The notes beneath the pieces were generated by a model. That model was given only the letters and a program-made list of their open reading frames with translations, was not told the DNA's origin and did no database searches. This document shows positions 30,005 to 38,278 of a stretch of DNA of 64,000 nt, one piece after another (positions within the stretch are counted from its first letter, which is position 1; each line of letters opens with the position of its first letter). Position numbers and translations under genes: made by a program. Source of the stretch: an uncultured Pelagibacteraceae bacterium (lineage in GTDB: Bacteria > Pseudomonadota > Alphaproteobacteria > Pelagibacterales > Pelagibacteraceae); contig CACKCM010000005.1 in NCBI GenBank assembly GCA_902598735.1, forward strand, positions 23,749 to 87,748, read 5' to 3'.

Positions 30005-30932
30005 ACTGAGCTTTTTGTAACACAGACTTGCTTGCTTTTGGGTATTCTTTTTTGAGTCCTGAAATCATTTTACAACCTTGGTCCTTTTCTCCAAGTTGCA
30101 CCATTGTTATTCCAAGCTTCAAAAGATTATCAGGTGCTTTTTTGCTTTTTGGGTAATTTTGATAACCATCTAAATAAGCGGTTGCTGCATCTGAATATAA
30201 TTGCCTAATACGAAAAGTTTCTCCATACCAATATTGAGCATTACCAGCTAAATCATGATCTTTATTTTTTTCTATAAACTCTTTTAATGCAAATTCTGCA
30301 GTTTCATAATCTCCAATTTTCATAAAACTTACTGCAAATTCATATTGCTCGATCGGTGGTTTGTTTGGTAACAAAGACTCTTTTTGTTCTGGCTCCTCAG
30401 TGATAACAGTTTTTGCACTTTCAACAGAATTGATAGATTGTTGTTTTGGTAAATTGGAAGTCTGATAACCTGGGCCTGCACCAAAATCTTGTGGCTTGCT
30501 AGTTCCAGGTAAAGATACTTGATTGCTTTTTTTATTATCTATCGTTCCACTTTCAAGATCAGAAAATCTAAGCTGTGTATCTGATTGAATTTTAGTTACT
30601 CTTGAAGATAATTTATCTAGCTTAAAATTCACTTCTTCAAATTTATTTGTTAATTGTCTAAATTGATCCTCTATATCATTTAGTTTCAGAAGATGTTTGG
30701 TTAAAATATCTTCGTTAAGCCCATCGGATTTTATTGAACCTGTATTAGAATTTAGTGAGATATCTGACTTTTGATACACAGCTTTTTCTAGTGTCTTTAA
30801 GTCTTTGGTAATAACTTGAATTTGGTCAGAAATAGCTTTTAAGTAAATTTCTTCTTCCTCTGCATTTAGAAGAGAGAGAAAAAACAAAGGAATAATAAAT
30901 AAATTTATTAATGAAAATTTTATTACATTCAT
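29973..30932 (-). CDS. cpoB: Cell division coordinator CpoB / Tol-Pal system protein YbgF
   Basis: Periplasmic TPR protein that links Tol-Pal constriction with septal peptidoglycan synthesis. I start it at ATG 30932 rather than 30 bases upstream, because this gives a clean signal peptide (MNVIKFSLINLFIIPLFFLS, cut near LLNA). A coiled coil (about residues 25-110) precedes a low-complexity linker, and TPR repeats run from IEQYEFAVSFMKIGDYETAE to the end. About 319 residues. It follows the pal terminator and overlaps tilS. Confidence 0.9.
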   Translation of the reverse strand: MNVIKFSLINLFIIPLFFLSLLNAEEEEIYLKAISDQIQVITKDLKTLEKAVYQKSDISLNSNTGSIKSDGLNEDILTKHLLKLNDIEDQFRQLTNKFEEVNFKLDKLSSRVTKIQSDTQLRFSDLESGTIDNKKSNQVSLPGTSKPQDFGAGPGYQTSNLPKQQSINSVESAKTVITEEPEQKESLLPNKPPIEQYEFAVSFMKIGDYETAEFALKEFIEKNKDHDLAGNAQYWYGETFRIRQLYSDAATAYLDGYQNYPKSKKAPDNLLKLGITMVQLGEKDQGCKMISGLKKEYPKASKSVLQKAQYEQKKFKCNS

Positions 30933-30960
30933 TAATATTCTTTTATTTTGATAAAATGGC

Positions 30961-31001
30961 AAAAAAAAGACCCCTCAACAAATAATAAATTGAAGGGTCT
31001 T
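30961..31001 (-). terminator. Rho-independent terminator after pal
   Basis: On the minus strand, AAGACCCTTCAA pairs over 12 positions (one G-T) with TTGAGGGGTCTT around an 11-base A/T loop, followed directly by eight T residues. It is by far the strongest hairpin I noticed in the window. It lies between the pal stop (31020) and the cpoB start (30932). Confidence 0.85.
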
Positions 31002-31019
31002 AAATTTAAGTAATATTTA

Positions 31020-31496
31020 TTAATTTACTTTTACTGTTACAGATCTTCTGTTTTGAGACCAGGCTAAAGGTGATGATTTTGGATTAACAGGTTTTTCTTT
31101 ACCGTAACTTATTACAGATATTCTTTTACCTGAAATGCCATAAGTCATTAAATAATCTCTAGCTGCATTAGCTCTTCTTTCGCCTAAAGCTAAGTTATAC
31201 TCTCTTGTACCCCTCTCATCAGCATGACCTTCAATAGTTACATTTAAATTTTTATTCTTTCTTAAAAATGTAGCTTGTTTTCTTAAAGTTGCACGTGATG
31301 CAGTTGTTAATGAAGATTTGTTAGTAGCGAAAAATACTCTATCTGGCACTCCGGCAGCTAAAAATTTAACTGTCTCTTTACCAGTATAAACATCACCATC
31401 AATATCACCGGCTTTTTTTGCTGTAGAACATGCGCTTAAAAATAAAGTTGTGAAGATTACTAGTAGTATATTTTTTAAATTCGTGTTTAATGTCAT
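31020..31496 (-). CDS. pal: Peptidoglycan-associated lipoprotein Pal
   Basis: Outer-membrane lipoprotein that binds peptidoglycan and TolB during envelope constriction. It has a lipoprotein signal peptide with lipobox LSAC and lipidated Cys23. The C-terminal OmpA-like domain has TIEGHADERGTREYNLALGERRANAA and ISYGKEKP, the standard peptidoglycan-binding motif. 158 residues. AGGGG lies seven bases before the ATG. There is a 75-base gap to tolB upstream and a strong terminator downstream, so pal probably ends the tol transcript. Confidence 0.96.
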   Translation of the reverse strand: MTLNTNLKNILLVIFTTLFLSACSTAKKAGDIDGDVYTGKETVKFLAAGVPDRVFFATNKSSLTTASRATLRKQATFLRKNKNLNVTIEGHADERGTREYNLALGERRANAARDYLMTYGISGKRISVISYGKEKPVNPKSSPLAWSQNRRSVTVKVN

Positions 31497-31571
31497 TTTT
31501 TCCCCTAGGTTTAAATTGGTTAAATCAAATTATTTGAAGTTATTCAAGTATATTTTACATAAAATTCAACC

Positions 31572-32909
31572 TCACTTAGATAATAATGAAGACCAAGATG
31601 GGTCAGAAGCGTCAGTTTTAGTGGAAAGTTTTCTCTCGTTATAACCTGTTATATCAATAGACCATAATTTAGCTGAAAACCCCTCACCTCTATCCCCTGC
31701 TTTTGTCTCTCTATAAAAAACTAGCACTCTGCCATTTGGTGACCATGAAGGAGCTTCTTGATAATAATTTTCTGTTAATAGTCTTTCTCCAGACCCATCG
31801 GTCCTCATCACTCCAATGTAAAATCTTCCTTTATGCATTTTTGTAAACGCTATTAAATCTCCTCTTGGTGACCATACAGGAGTTCCATAAATCCCTTTTC
31901 CGAATGTAACTCTTTTCACATTGCTACCATCACTCCTCATTACATATATTTGTTGTAATCCGCTTCTATCAGAATTAAATGCAATAAATTTTCCATCTGG
32001 TGAAAATGATGGAGATGTATCTATCGATGAATGCTCTGTAATTCGCTCAACAACTCTGGTCTCTAAATCCATTGTGTAAATATCTGAGTTTCCATCTTTT
32101 GCAAAACTCATTATAATTTTTTTTCCATCAGGTGAAAATCGAGGAGCAAATGTCATACCTGGGAAGTTTCCTACAACTTCCTGAGTTCCTGTCTCTATAT
32201 CTAACAAATAAACTCTTGGCATGTTTCTAAAATAAGACATATAAGTTACCATCTGATTTGTAGGATTAAATCTTGGAGTTAAAACTAATTCATTTCCTAA
32301 AGTAAGATATTTTGTATTAAAACCATCTTGATCCATAATAGCTAATTTTTTTATTCTTTGATTTTTCGGTCCAGTTTCAGAAACATATATAATTCTTGTG
32401 TCGAAATATCCTTCTTCTCCAGTCAATCTCTCATAAATTTTATCAGAAATTATATGAGCAACTCTTCTCCAATTTGAAGGGGTAGTGGTGAATGCCAAAG
32501 CTGTCATTTCTTTTGCTGCAGCTAAGTCCCAAAGTCTAAATTCTACTTTTAGTTTACCGTCTTTAATTAGTAGCTTTCCAGTCACTAATGCTTGAGCTTT
32601 GATTAATCTCCAGTCTTCAAATCTTGGTTTTAAATGCGCAATATCAGGTTTTTGCACGAATGCGTCTCTTTTAAGTGGATTAAACAATCCGGTATTTTTG
32701 AAGTTTTGTTCAATAATTTTGGATATATCCTCACCTAGATTTTTGATTTTGATATCGTTATGTTCTTCAGATTTTATATCGACGTGAAGGGGTGATACAG
32801 CAATTGGTAGAGGATCAAGATTTCCTCGAGTAATATCAATTTCAATTAATGCATGTGACTTACTCAAAATCAAAATATTTATAAATAAAATGTATATAAG
32901 CTTTTTCAC
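31572..32909 (-). CDS. tolB: Tol-Pal system periplasmic protein TolB
   Basis: Periplasmic beta-propeller that binds Pal. N-terminal signal peptide (about 1-20, ending SHA), an N-terminal alpha/beta domain, then repeated propeller blades marked by [35 protein letters not shown] and [12 protein letters not shown]. 445 residues is usual. Two bases after tolA. Confidence 0.96.
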   Translation of the reverse strand: MKKLIYILFINILILSKSHALIEIDITRGNLDPLPIAVSPLHVDIKSEEHNDIKIKNLGEDISKIIEQNFKNTGLFNPLKRDAFVQKPDIAHLKPRFEDWRLIKAQALVTGKLLIKDGKLKVEFRLWDLAAAKEMTALAFTTTPSNWRRVAHIISDKIYERLTGEEGYFDTRIIYVSETGPKNQRIKKLAIMDQDGFNTKYLTLGNELVLTPRFNPTNQMVTYMSYFRNMPRVYLLDIETGTQEVVGNFPGMTFAPRFSPDGKKIIMSFAKDGNSDIYTMDLETRVVERITEHSSIDTSPSFSPDGKFIAFNSDRSGLQQIYVMRSDGSNVKRVTFGKGIYGTPVWSPRGDLIAFTKMHKGRFYIGVMRTDGSGERLLTENYYQEAPSWSPNGRVLVFYRETKAGDRGEGFSAKLWSIDITGYNERKLSTKTDASDPSWSSLLSK

Positions 32910-32911
32910 AA

Positions 32912-33721
32912 TTATCCTTTCAACATTTCAACGGGATTAAAGTTTAATTGAAGATCTTTCCATTTATCATAACCAGTAGGTGGTACTTTTAAAGGTTGAC
33001 ATAATCTTACTGCTCTTAGAGCGCTCTCAGCTAAAACCTTATAAAATTTCTGACCAGGTCTGTTCATTCGCTCATGATCCAAAATTTCTGATTTCATAAT
33101 TGTACCATCTTTTTTTAATTTTAATTTTATCCTTACTAAAAGATTTTCGTCATATGGCAAACCTAAAGGGACACTCCAGCAGCCAAATATTTGGGCTCTT
33201 AAAGCATCCTCCTCAGATAACGAAAGTCCAGTAGCAAATGAATTTTTTTTGCTACTTTGTGTTATCTTGTTAGTTTCTTTCCGTTTAACAGACTCTACTT
33301 CTTTTGCTTTATCGATTAATGCTGCTATTTGATTAGTATCAATTATTTCCTTTTTTTCAAATTCTGATGATTGCCTTATTTCAGGTTTTACCTCTTCTGG
33401 GTTTTGTTTTTTCTTTATTAATTTTTTCTCCTCTTCTTTTTCATTAGGAAGAGGTATTCTATCTGGTTTTTCTTTTGCTTTTGCGGCTGGTGGCGCTTGT
33501 TCTGAAACTACTCTTTCCTCCTCTTTTTTCTTTTTTTCCTCTATAATTTTTCTTGCTTTTGGTGCAAATGGAATATTTGTCTTATCGGAAATTTGTATAA
33601 GTTCTACTGAAACTATTGGCGGTAGATCAATTGGTTCTCTAAGCATAAATGGTAAGCTCAAAACAGTTAATAATATCATAATGGAGTGAAATGTTATTGA
33701 ATAAACTAAACTTCTTATCAT
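32912..33721 (-). CDS. tolA: TolA-like envelope-spanning protein
   Basis: Inner-membrane protein that contacts TolQR and reaches Pal. One N-terminal transmembrane helix (about 6-26, starting [20 protein letters not shown]), then a charged, lysine/glutamate-rich stretch (about 55-170), and a C-terminal domain with [15 protein letters not shown] and [12 protein letters not shown] typical of alphaproteobacterial TolA. At 269 residues it is shorter than enterobacterial TolA (~420); the helical middle domain is shortened. Identity rests on domain layout and its place between tolR and tolB. Confidence 0.88.
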   Translation of the reverse strand: MIRSLVYSITFHSIMILLTVLSLPFMLREPIDLPPIVSVELIQISDKTNIPFAPKARKIIEEKKKKEEERVVSEQAPPAAKAKEKPDRIPLPNEKEEEKKLIKKKQNPEEVKPEIRQSSEFEKKEIIDTNQIAALIDKAKEVESVKRKETNKITQSSKKNSFATGLSLSEEDALRAQIFGCWSVPLGLPYDENLLVRIKLKLKKDGTIMKSEILDHERMNRPGQKFYKVLAESALRAVRLCQPLKVPPTGYDKWKDLQLNFNPVEMLKG

Positions 33722-33729
33722 ATTTCATC

Positions 33730-34143
33730 CTAATTTTTGTAAGGCTCAGAAATCAAAGCAACTTTAGAGAATCCGGCTCCAGATAAAGTTCCCATGATTT
33801 CAAGTACTCTCCCATAATTGATATTCTTATCGCCTCTTACATAAATTCTTGTATCGGTTCTATTCTTTGCGATAGCTAGTAATTTTGGTATCATTTTCTG
33901 ATAAGTTACTTGGTGCTCCTGAATAAATATTTCTCCCTTAGAGTTAATACTAATTGTCAGAGGCTCTTGATCGTCTGGAAGTGAGTCAGCTGCAGACTCC
34001 GGCAAGTCAACTTGAACTCCGACAGTCAACAATGGGGCTGTTACCATAAAAATGATTAGCAAAACTAACATTACATCAACGAAGGGAGTGACATTTATTT
34101 CACTCATTGGTTCGTTTTTTGAGCGATTAAATTTGAAAGACAT
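33730..34143 (-). CDS. tolR: TolR (ExbD/TolR family)
   Basis: Inner-membrane component of the proton-driven TolQR motor. The N-terminus MSEINVTPFVDVMLVLLIIFMV (from about residue 13) contains the single transmembrane helix with the proton-carrying aspartate in FVDVMLVLL. The periplasmic domain begins DLPESAADSLP. 137 residues. Three bases after tolQ. Confidence 0.95.
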   Translation of the reverse strand: MSFKFNRSKNEPMSEINVTPFVDVMLVLLIIFMVTAPLLTVGVQVDLPESAADSLPDDQEPLTISINSKGEIFIQEHQVTYQKMIPKLLAIAKNRTDTRIYVRGDKNINYGRVLEIMGTLSGAGFSKVALISEPYKN

Positions 34144-34146
34144 TAT

Positions 34147-34827
34147 TTAAATTATTGATAGAAATCTTTTTGAAAAATTTTCAATTTTTGAAAAATATCT
34201 TCTAGAGTCACTATTAAATTTATTATAGGCAACTACTGCTGGTATTGCTGCTAACAAGCCTAAAGCTGTAGCAAAAAGAGCTTCTGCTATTCCTGGAGCG
34301 ACTATAGCTAAACTGGTATTTCTAGAAATAGCAATTGATTGAAAAGAATTCATTATTCCCCAAACTGTTCCAAACAATCCGATAAAAGGTGCGGTAGAGC
34401 CAATTGTAGCAAGGTATGTAAAATTTTTCTCAACTTTTTTGAGTTCATTGTCAGTGGCTATTTCTAATATTCTTTCAACTCTTGCAGACTGTGAAGCAGA
34501 GGATTGTCTTTTTGTTTTAATAAGTTCTGTCATAGCCGCTTTAAATATAATTGTAGCTGGATCAGTAGAATTCACTGGAAGATTGTTGTTAAAACTTTCA
34601 GCTGATTTCGCTTTCCAAAATTTTTTTTCAAAATCTTCTGTCGTTTTATTTATTTTTCTAAAAAGTTTGAATTTATCAAAAATTAGTGCCCATGAAAATA
34701 TCGAGCTTGCAATTAATAAAATAATTACGAATTTTACAACAAAGTCAGCTCGTATAAAAAGACTCCACAAAGAAAAGTCTGAGGCCCCGCCCAATCCAAC
34801 GACTTGTGCAGCTATATCTTGTTCCAT
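34147..34827 (-). CDS. tolQ: TolQ (MotA/TolQ/ExbB family)
   Basis: Proton-channel subunit of the Tol motor. Three transmembrane segments are seen: residues ~30-50 (FVVKFVIILLIASSIFSWAL), and two later ones around ATIGSTAPFIGLFGTVWGIM and GIAEALFATALGLLAAIPAVV, both highly conserved in the family. 226 residues. It lies 57 bases after the RuvC-like gene; the acyl-CoA thioesterase ybgC that usually precedes tolQ is missing. Confidence 0.95.
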   Translation of the reverse strand: MEQDIAAQVVGLGGASDFSLWSLFIRADFVVKFVIILLIASSIFSWALIFDKFKLFRKINKTTEDFEKKFWKAKSAESFNNNLPVNSTDPATIIFKAAMTELIKTKRQSSASQSARVERILEIATDNELKKVEKNFTYLATIGSTAPFIGLFGTVWGIMNSFQSIAISRNTSLAIVAPGIAEALFATALGLLAAIPAVVAYNKFNSDSRRYFSKIENFSKRFLSII

Positions 34828-34884
34828 TAAGGATAAGTACTTTCAGAATGTGTCATGAATTTGGCGTATTTAATATAATAATAA

Positions 34885-35376
34885 TTAATTTTGATCTTTT
34901 AATCTTGTCTCATAGTAAAATCTAGCTATTAAAATAGCATCAGATTTATTTACATCTTTTTTTTTTGATAAATGACTTGATATAGAAGGATACATTTCAA
35001 TGGCCTTTGTCCTGCTTGAGTCCTTGCTAGAATTTATTAACTCAAAGTATTTTTTCCATCTAGAGGGCCTTACAAAAAAAATTGGTAAATCTAATGCAGC
35101 ACAAACACCCTTTATAGCTCCAAAGGTTTGACCAAAATTAAACATGCTCGTAACTCCTTGGCCAGGCATCGCATTTACTTGCTCTACTACGACAACTACT
35201 TCTTCGTTATTTTTTATATTTTCTTTAATTATACTAACTAATTGAGCGCTATTTAATTGCCTTTTGTTTTTTTTTCCTTCGGCCATCACCGGCATATCAA
35301 TTAAAGTAATTACCTGTTTGTTTTCTAAAATCGCTATTGCACCACTTAGTCCTGGATCTATACCAATTATTTTCAT
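34885..35376 (-). CDS. RuvC-like Holliday junction resolvase of non-canonical type
   Basis: RNase H-fold nuclease. MKIIGIDPGLSG (Asp7), VVVVEQV (Glu65) and KKDVNKSDAILIA (Asp141, Asp146) supply the four acidic catalytic positions of RuvC. The middle, AMPGQGVTSMFNFGQTFG, and RPSRWKKYF resemble the phage/cyanobacterial-type RuvC-like family as I remember it, not the E. coli type. 163 residues. It sits exactly where ruvC sits in alphaproteobacteria (yebC-ruvC-...-tolQ), so it likely fills that role. ruvA and ruvB are not adjacent. The gene symbol is left empty because orthology is doubtful. Confidence 0.85.
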   Translation of the reverse strand: MKIIGIDPGLSGAIAILENKQVITLIDMPVMAEGKKNKRQLNSAQLVSIIKENIKNNEEVVVVVEQVNAMPGQGVTSMFNFGQTFGAIKGVCAALDLPIFFVRPSRWKKYFELINSSKDSSRTKAIEMYPSISSHLSKKKDVNKSDAILIARFYYETRLKDQN

Positions 35377-35380
35377 ACTT

Positions 35381-36103
35381 TTAATATTCTAAGTTTATAT
35401 TAGTAAATACATTTTGGACATCATCAAGCTCTTCGAGAGCACTCAAAACTTCTATCATTTTTTTAGATTGTTCCTCGCCAATGGCTTGGAGGTTATTTGG
35501 TCGCCACTCTATAGCGGAATAAGAAAGGTTATGAATTTTTTTCTCAAGTTCGGTTTTAATTTTATAAAAATCTTCTTTTTTTGTAATTATTTCATGAAAT
35601 TCATTATATATATAACAGTCTTTTGCTCCAGCATTTATTGCAAGTTCGAAAACTTCCTCTTCTGAAATTTCGTTTTTTTTAATGTGAATAATACCGCAAT
35701 GATTAAACATGTGAGATGTTGAACCAGTTTCTCCCAATCGACCGCCGTTTTTCTGTAACACAGTTCTTATGCTTGAAGCAGATCTGTTTTTATTGTCTGT
35801 TAAAGTCTCAATTATTAAGGCTGTATTAAAAGGACCAAAGCCCTCATATCTTAAACTCTCAAAATTTTTATCTCCTGAAATTTCGGACTTACTGATTGCC
35901 CTCGAAATATTATCTTTGGGCATATTAGCTTGTTTAGCAGCTTGAATAGCTGTTCGTAGTCTTGGATTCATATTAGGATCTTTATCTCCAAGTTTAGCGG
36001 CCACAGTGATTTCTCTTGATAGTTTTGAAAATATTTTAGATCTTTCTTTGTCAGCCCTCCCTTTTTTATGTTTAATACCTGCCCAGTGAGAATGTCCTGC
36101 CAT
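35381..36103 (-). CDS. yebC: YebC/PmpR family regulator or translation factor
   Basis: Family of ~240-residue proteins described as transcriptional regulators and, more recently, as factors relieving ribosome stalling. AGHSHWAGIKHKKGRADKERSK at the N-terminus, PRLRTAIQAAKQANMPKDNI and YEGFGP are diagnostic. 240 residues. Two bases after the YmdB-like gene and four before the RuvC-like gene. Confidence 0.94.
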   Translation of the reverse strand: MAGHSHWAGIKHKKGRADKERSKIFSKLSREITVAAKLGDKDPNMNPRLRTAIQAAKQANMPKDNISRAISKSEISGDKNFESLRYEGFGPFNTALIIETLTDNKNRSASSIRTVLQKNGGRLGETGSTSHMFNHCGIIHIKKNEISEEEVFELAINAGAKDCYIYNEFHEIITKKEDFYKIKTELEKKIHNLSYSAIEWRPNNLQAIGEEQSKKMIEVLSALEELDDVQNVFTNINLEY

Positions 36104-36105
36104 AT

Positions 36106-36912
36106 CTATTTTGTTAATACACCCCCTGAAATAATTCTTAAAACTTTTTTTGCCAACCCAGTATTTTCATCTGCTTCAACTATTACTCCAGATAATGTTC
36201 CGTCACCTTCAGATGGAAAATGCTTAATGGCCTCTTTATCTTTAAAAAATTTTTTTAATGAGTTGTCTTTATTCATACCAATAACCGAGTTATAATCACC
36301 GCACATCCCAATGTCTGTTTGATAAGCTGTTCCTTTGTCTAAAATTCTAGTATCAGCTGTTGGAACATGAGTATGAGTACCCACAACACAAGTTGAAGCT
36401 CCATCAAAAAAATGTCCAATAGCCATTTTTTCACTAGTAATCTCACCATGAAAATCAACAATTAAAAAATCTGCATTTTTTTTTAGAATAATTTTTTTAC
36501 ATAGATCTTTTGCAGTTAAAAAAACATCTTCCGATTTTCTCATAAAAACATTTCCCATTAAGTTTATAACACCAATTTTATACTTCTTGCTTTTTGATAA
36601 AAAAATTCCAAAACCTTTGCCTGGAGTTCCTTCTGCCAAATTTGCCGGTCTTAACAGTCTATGCTCTTTTTCAATGAAAGTATTTGTTTCCTCTTTATCC
36701 CAAATATGGTTTCCAGAAGTAATAACATCAACTCCTAAAGAAAAAAAATTATCAGCGATTTCTCTAGTAATTCCTTTGCCATCATCAGCAGCATTTTCTC
36801 CATTAATAACTGAAAATTCAATTTTATGTTCCTGTATAATTTTTGAAAGATTTTTTTGAATAGCTATTCTTCCAGATTTACCCATCACATCACCTAAAAC
36901 TAAAATTTTCAT
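36106..36912 (-). CDS. YmdB-family metallophosphoesterase (TIGR00282 type)
   Basis: Calcineurin-like phosphoesterase family whose Bacillus member hydrolyses 2',3'-cyclic nucleotides. The N-terminus MKILVLGDVMGKSGR (Asp8), NGENAADDGKG, SGNHIWDKEE, VDFHGEITSEK and VGTHTHVPTAD supply the dinuclear metal ligands. 268 residues. Between 5-FCL and yebC with two-base or smaller gaps, an order conserved in alphaproteobacteria. Cellular role not established. Confidence 0.9.
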   Translation of the reverse strand: MKILVLGDVMGKSGRIAIQKNLSKIIQEHKIEFSVINGENAADDGKGITREIADNFFSLGVDVITSGNHIWDKEETNTFIEKEHRLLRPANLAEGTPGKGFGIFLSKSKKYKIGVINLMGNVFMRKSEDVFLTAKDLCKKIILKKNADFLIVDFHGEITSEKMAIGHFFDGASTCVVGTHTHVPTADTRILDKGTAYQTDIGMCGDYNSVIGMNKDNSLKKFFKDKEAIKHFPSEGDGTLSGVIVEADENTGLAKKVLRIISGGVLTK

Positions 36913-37463
36913 TAAATTATTCCTTTTTCTGTAATTATATGCTCTAATTTAAAATCACCATATTGAACTGGCAGGTTATTATATTTTTGAAAAGAAAATG
37001 CAACACCGATTGTAAGAATTCTCTTATTATATTTGTTAAAATTATTTAAAAATTTATCATAAAATCCACCTCCATAGCCAAGTCTATTTTTTTTTTTATC
37101 GTAAGCTAATAAAGGAACAAAAATGACCGAAGGAAATTTTTTTATTGATTTAATTGGTTCAGGAATACCATATTTGTTAATTTTCAAAATATCATTTTTT
37201 TTCCAATGATAAAAATTCATTGAATTTTTCTTTTCAATAACTGGGAGAAGAAAATTATATTTTTTAAAATATTCAATCTTTAAAATCTTTAATATGTCCA
37301 CTTCGTAAGAAGTGGGATAATAAATGGCAATATTGATATTCCTCTTTTTAATTTTTTTTCTAAATAAATTTATAAGTGGAGTGAAGTAATTAGTGTTTAC
37401 ATCGAAATAATTTTTTTTTCTTTTAGTTAAATATTTCTTCCTGATTAAACCTTTGTTTACCAT
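36912..37463 (-). CDS. 5-formyltetrahydrofolate cyclo-ligase
   Basis: ATP-dependent conversion of 5-formyl-THF to 5,10-methenyl-THF, returning a folate storage form to one-carbon metabolism. The C-terminal signature VPLLAYDKKKNRLGYGGGFYD is clear, and the N-terminus has the basic IRKKYLTKRKK segment. 183 residues. It directly abuts the zapA stop and overlaps the phosphoesterase by one base. In many bacteria 6S RNA lies between zapA and this gene; here there is no room for it. Confidence 0.9.
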   Translation of the reverse strand: MVNKGLIRKKYLTKRKKNYFDVNTNYFTPLINLFRKKIKKRNINIAIYYPTSYEVDILKILKIEYFKKYNFLLPVIEKKNSMNFYHWKKNDILKINKYGIPEPIKSIKKFPSVIFVPLLAYDKKKNRLGYGGGFYDKFLNNFNKYNKRILTIGVAFSFQKYNNLPVQYGDFKLEHIITEKGII

Positions 37464-37910
37464 CTATTGAATCTTAGATAGAGCCTCAGAATTATTTATT
37501 ATTTTTTCTAGAGATTGGGTGGTCTTATCTAACATTGATTCATAGAGATTATTATTCTCTTCAATAGTCTTTTTGAATTTTTCTAGTTCGCCTGTTAGTT
37601 TTTCTATCTCTAAGTCCTTATCTTTTTTATATTCTATTGCTAGAGACCTTATCTCTTTAAATTTCTGAGATATCTCATCAATTTTTGTTTTTTGGAGATT
37701 TATTTTTTGTTTTAAGTCAAAATATTCATCAATAAGTTGGATTGTGGTGATTAATAAAAGTTTATTTTCACCAATATTTCCAAGTTTGTCTTTTAAATCA
37801 GAATATTTTTTATCTAAAAATTTCGTTAGTTTTTTTAGGGATTCTTCTTGCCCGTCATCACACGATAAAAGATAATCTTTGTTATTAAATTTTATATTTA
37901 CATTTGCCAT
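37464..37910 (-). CDS. zapA: Cell division protein ZapA
   Basis: Z-ring-associated protein that bundles FtsZ. The N-terminal globular part has VNIKFNNKDYLLSCDDGQEE and the typical LLITTIQLIDEYFDLKQ dimer helix; a long C-terminal coiled coil follows. 148 residues, longer than the ~105 of E. coli because of the extended coil. Overlaps the upstream coiled-coil gene by 13 bases, which supports a ZapA-ZauP pair as in Caulobacter. Confidence 0.85.
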   Translation of the reverse strand: MANVNIKFNNKDYLLSCDDGQEESLKKLTKFLDKKYSDLKDKLGNIGENKLLLITTIQLIDEYFDLKQKINLQKTKIDEISQKFKEIRSLAIEYKKDKDLEIEKLTGELEKFKKTIEENNNLYESMLDKTTQSLEKIINNSEALSKIQ

Positions 37911-38221
37911 TTTTCAATTTCAGATACTAAATTTTCAGTTTCTTGACTTATATCTTCGATTTCTTGATTTAGATTATCCTCTAATTCTGATCTTTTTTTT
38001 GCTTCTAATTGTAAGTTTTTAATCTTATCTCTTAAATATTTATGTTCTCTCATTAGTTCTTGATTCTTTTTTTCAATTTCTGATTTTTGTCTTAAAATTT
38101 CATTTTTTTCCGATTTGATCTTTTCTACTTCATAAGTTGGTTGTGAATAAGTTAAACTTAAAGAGTTAAGTCTGTTCAATAATTGATTTAGATTTTTTTC
38201 TTTCTTTTCAATTATACTCAT
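37898..38221 (-). CDS. zauP: Coiled-coil protein, ZauP-like partner of ZapA
   Basis: 107 residues that are nearly all heptad-like helix: KIKSEKNEILRQKSEIEKK, then DKIKNLQLEAKKRSELEDNL, and so on. In Caulobacter the protein encoded just upstream of zapA (ZauP) is a coiled coil that works with ZapA to focus the Z-ring. Position, size and overlap with zapA match that description. Sequence identity of coiled coils is uninformative, so the name rests mainly on context. First gene of the long minus-strand run, divergent from tkt with 57 bases between. Confidence 0.65.
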   Translation of the reverse strand: MSIIEKKEKNLNQLLNRLNSLSLTYSQPTYEVEKIKSEKNEILRQKSEIEKKNQELMREHKYLRDKIKNLQLEAKKRSELEDNLNQEIEDISQETENLVSEIEKWQM

Positions 38222-38278
38222 AAAATACTATATCATATTATTGATATACTTAGTTTAAGTCTATATAGGTAATTAAAA

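Noticed and set aside
31497..31571. Inverted repeat TTGAA-TAAC-TTCAA in front of pal
   Set aside because: Only five pairs in A/T-rich DNA; no basis for calling an operator.
34439..34858. 139-codon plus-strand frame
   Set aside because: Antisense to tolQ, whose conserved helices explain the hydrophobic pattern.
38222..38278. Sigma70-like boxes upstream of tkt (TTGATA and TATATA/TATAGG)
   Set aside because: Spacing is 15 or leaves a poor -10, and the start would be only about nine bases before the GTG; A/T-rich chance matches are expected.
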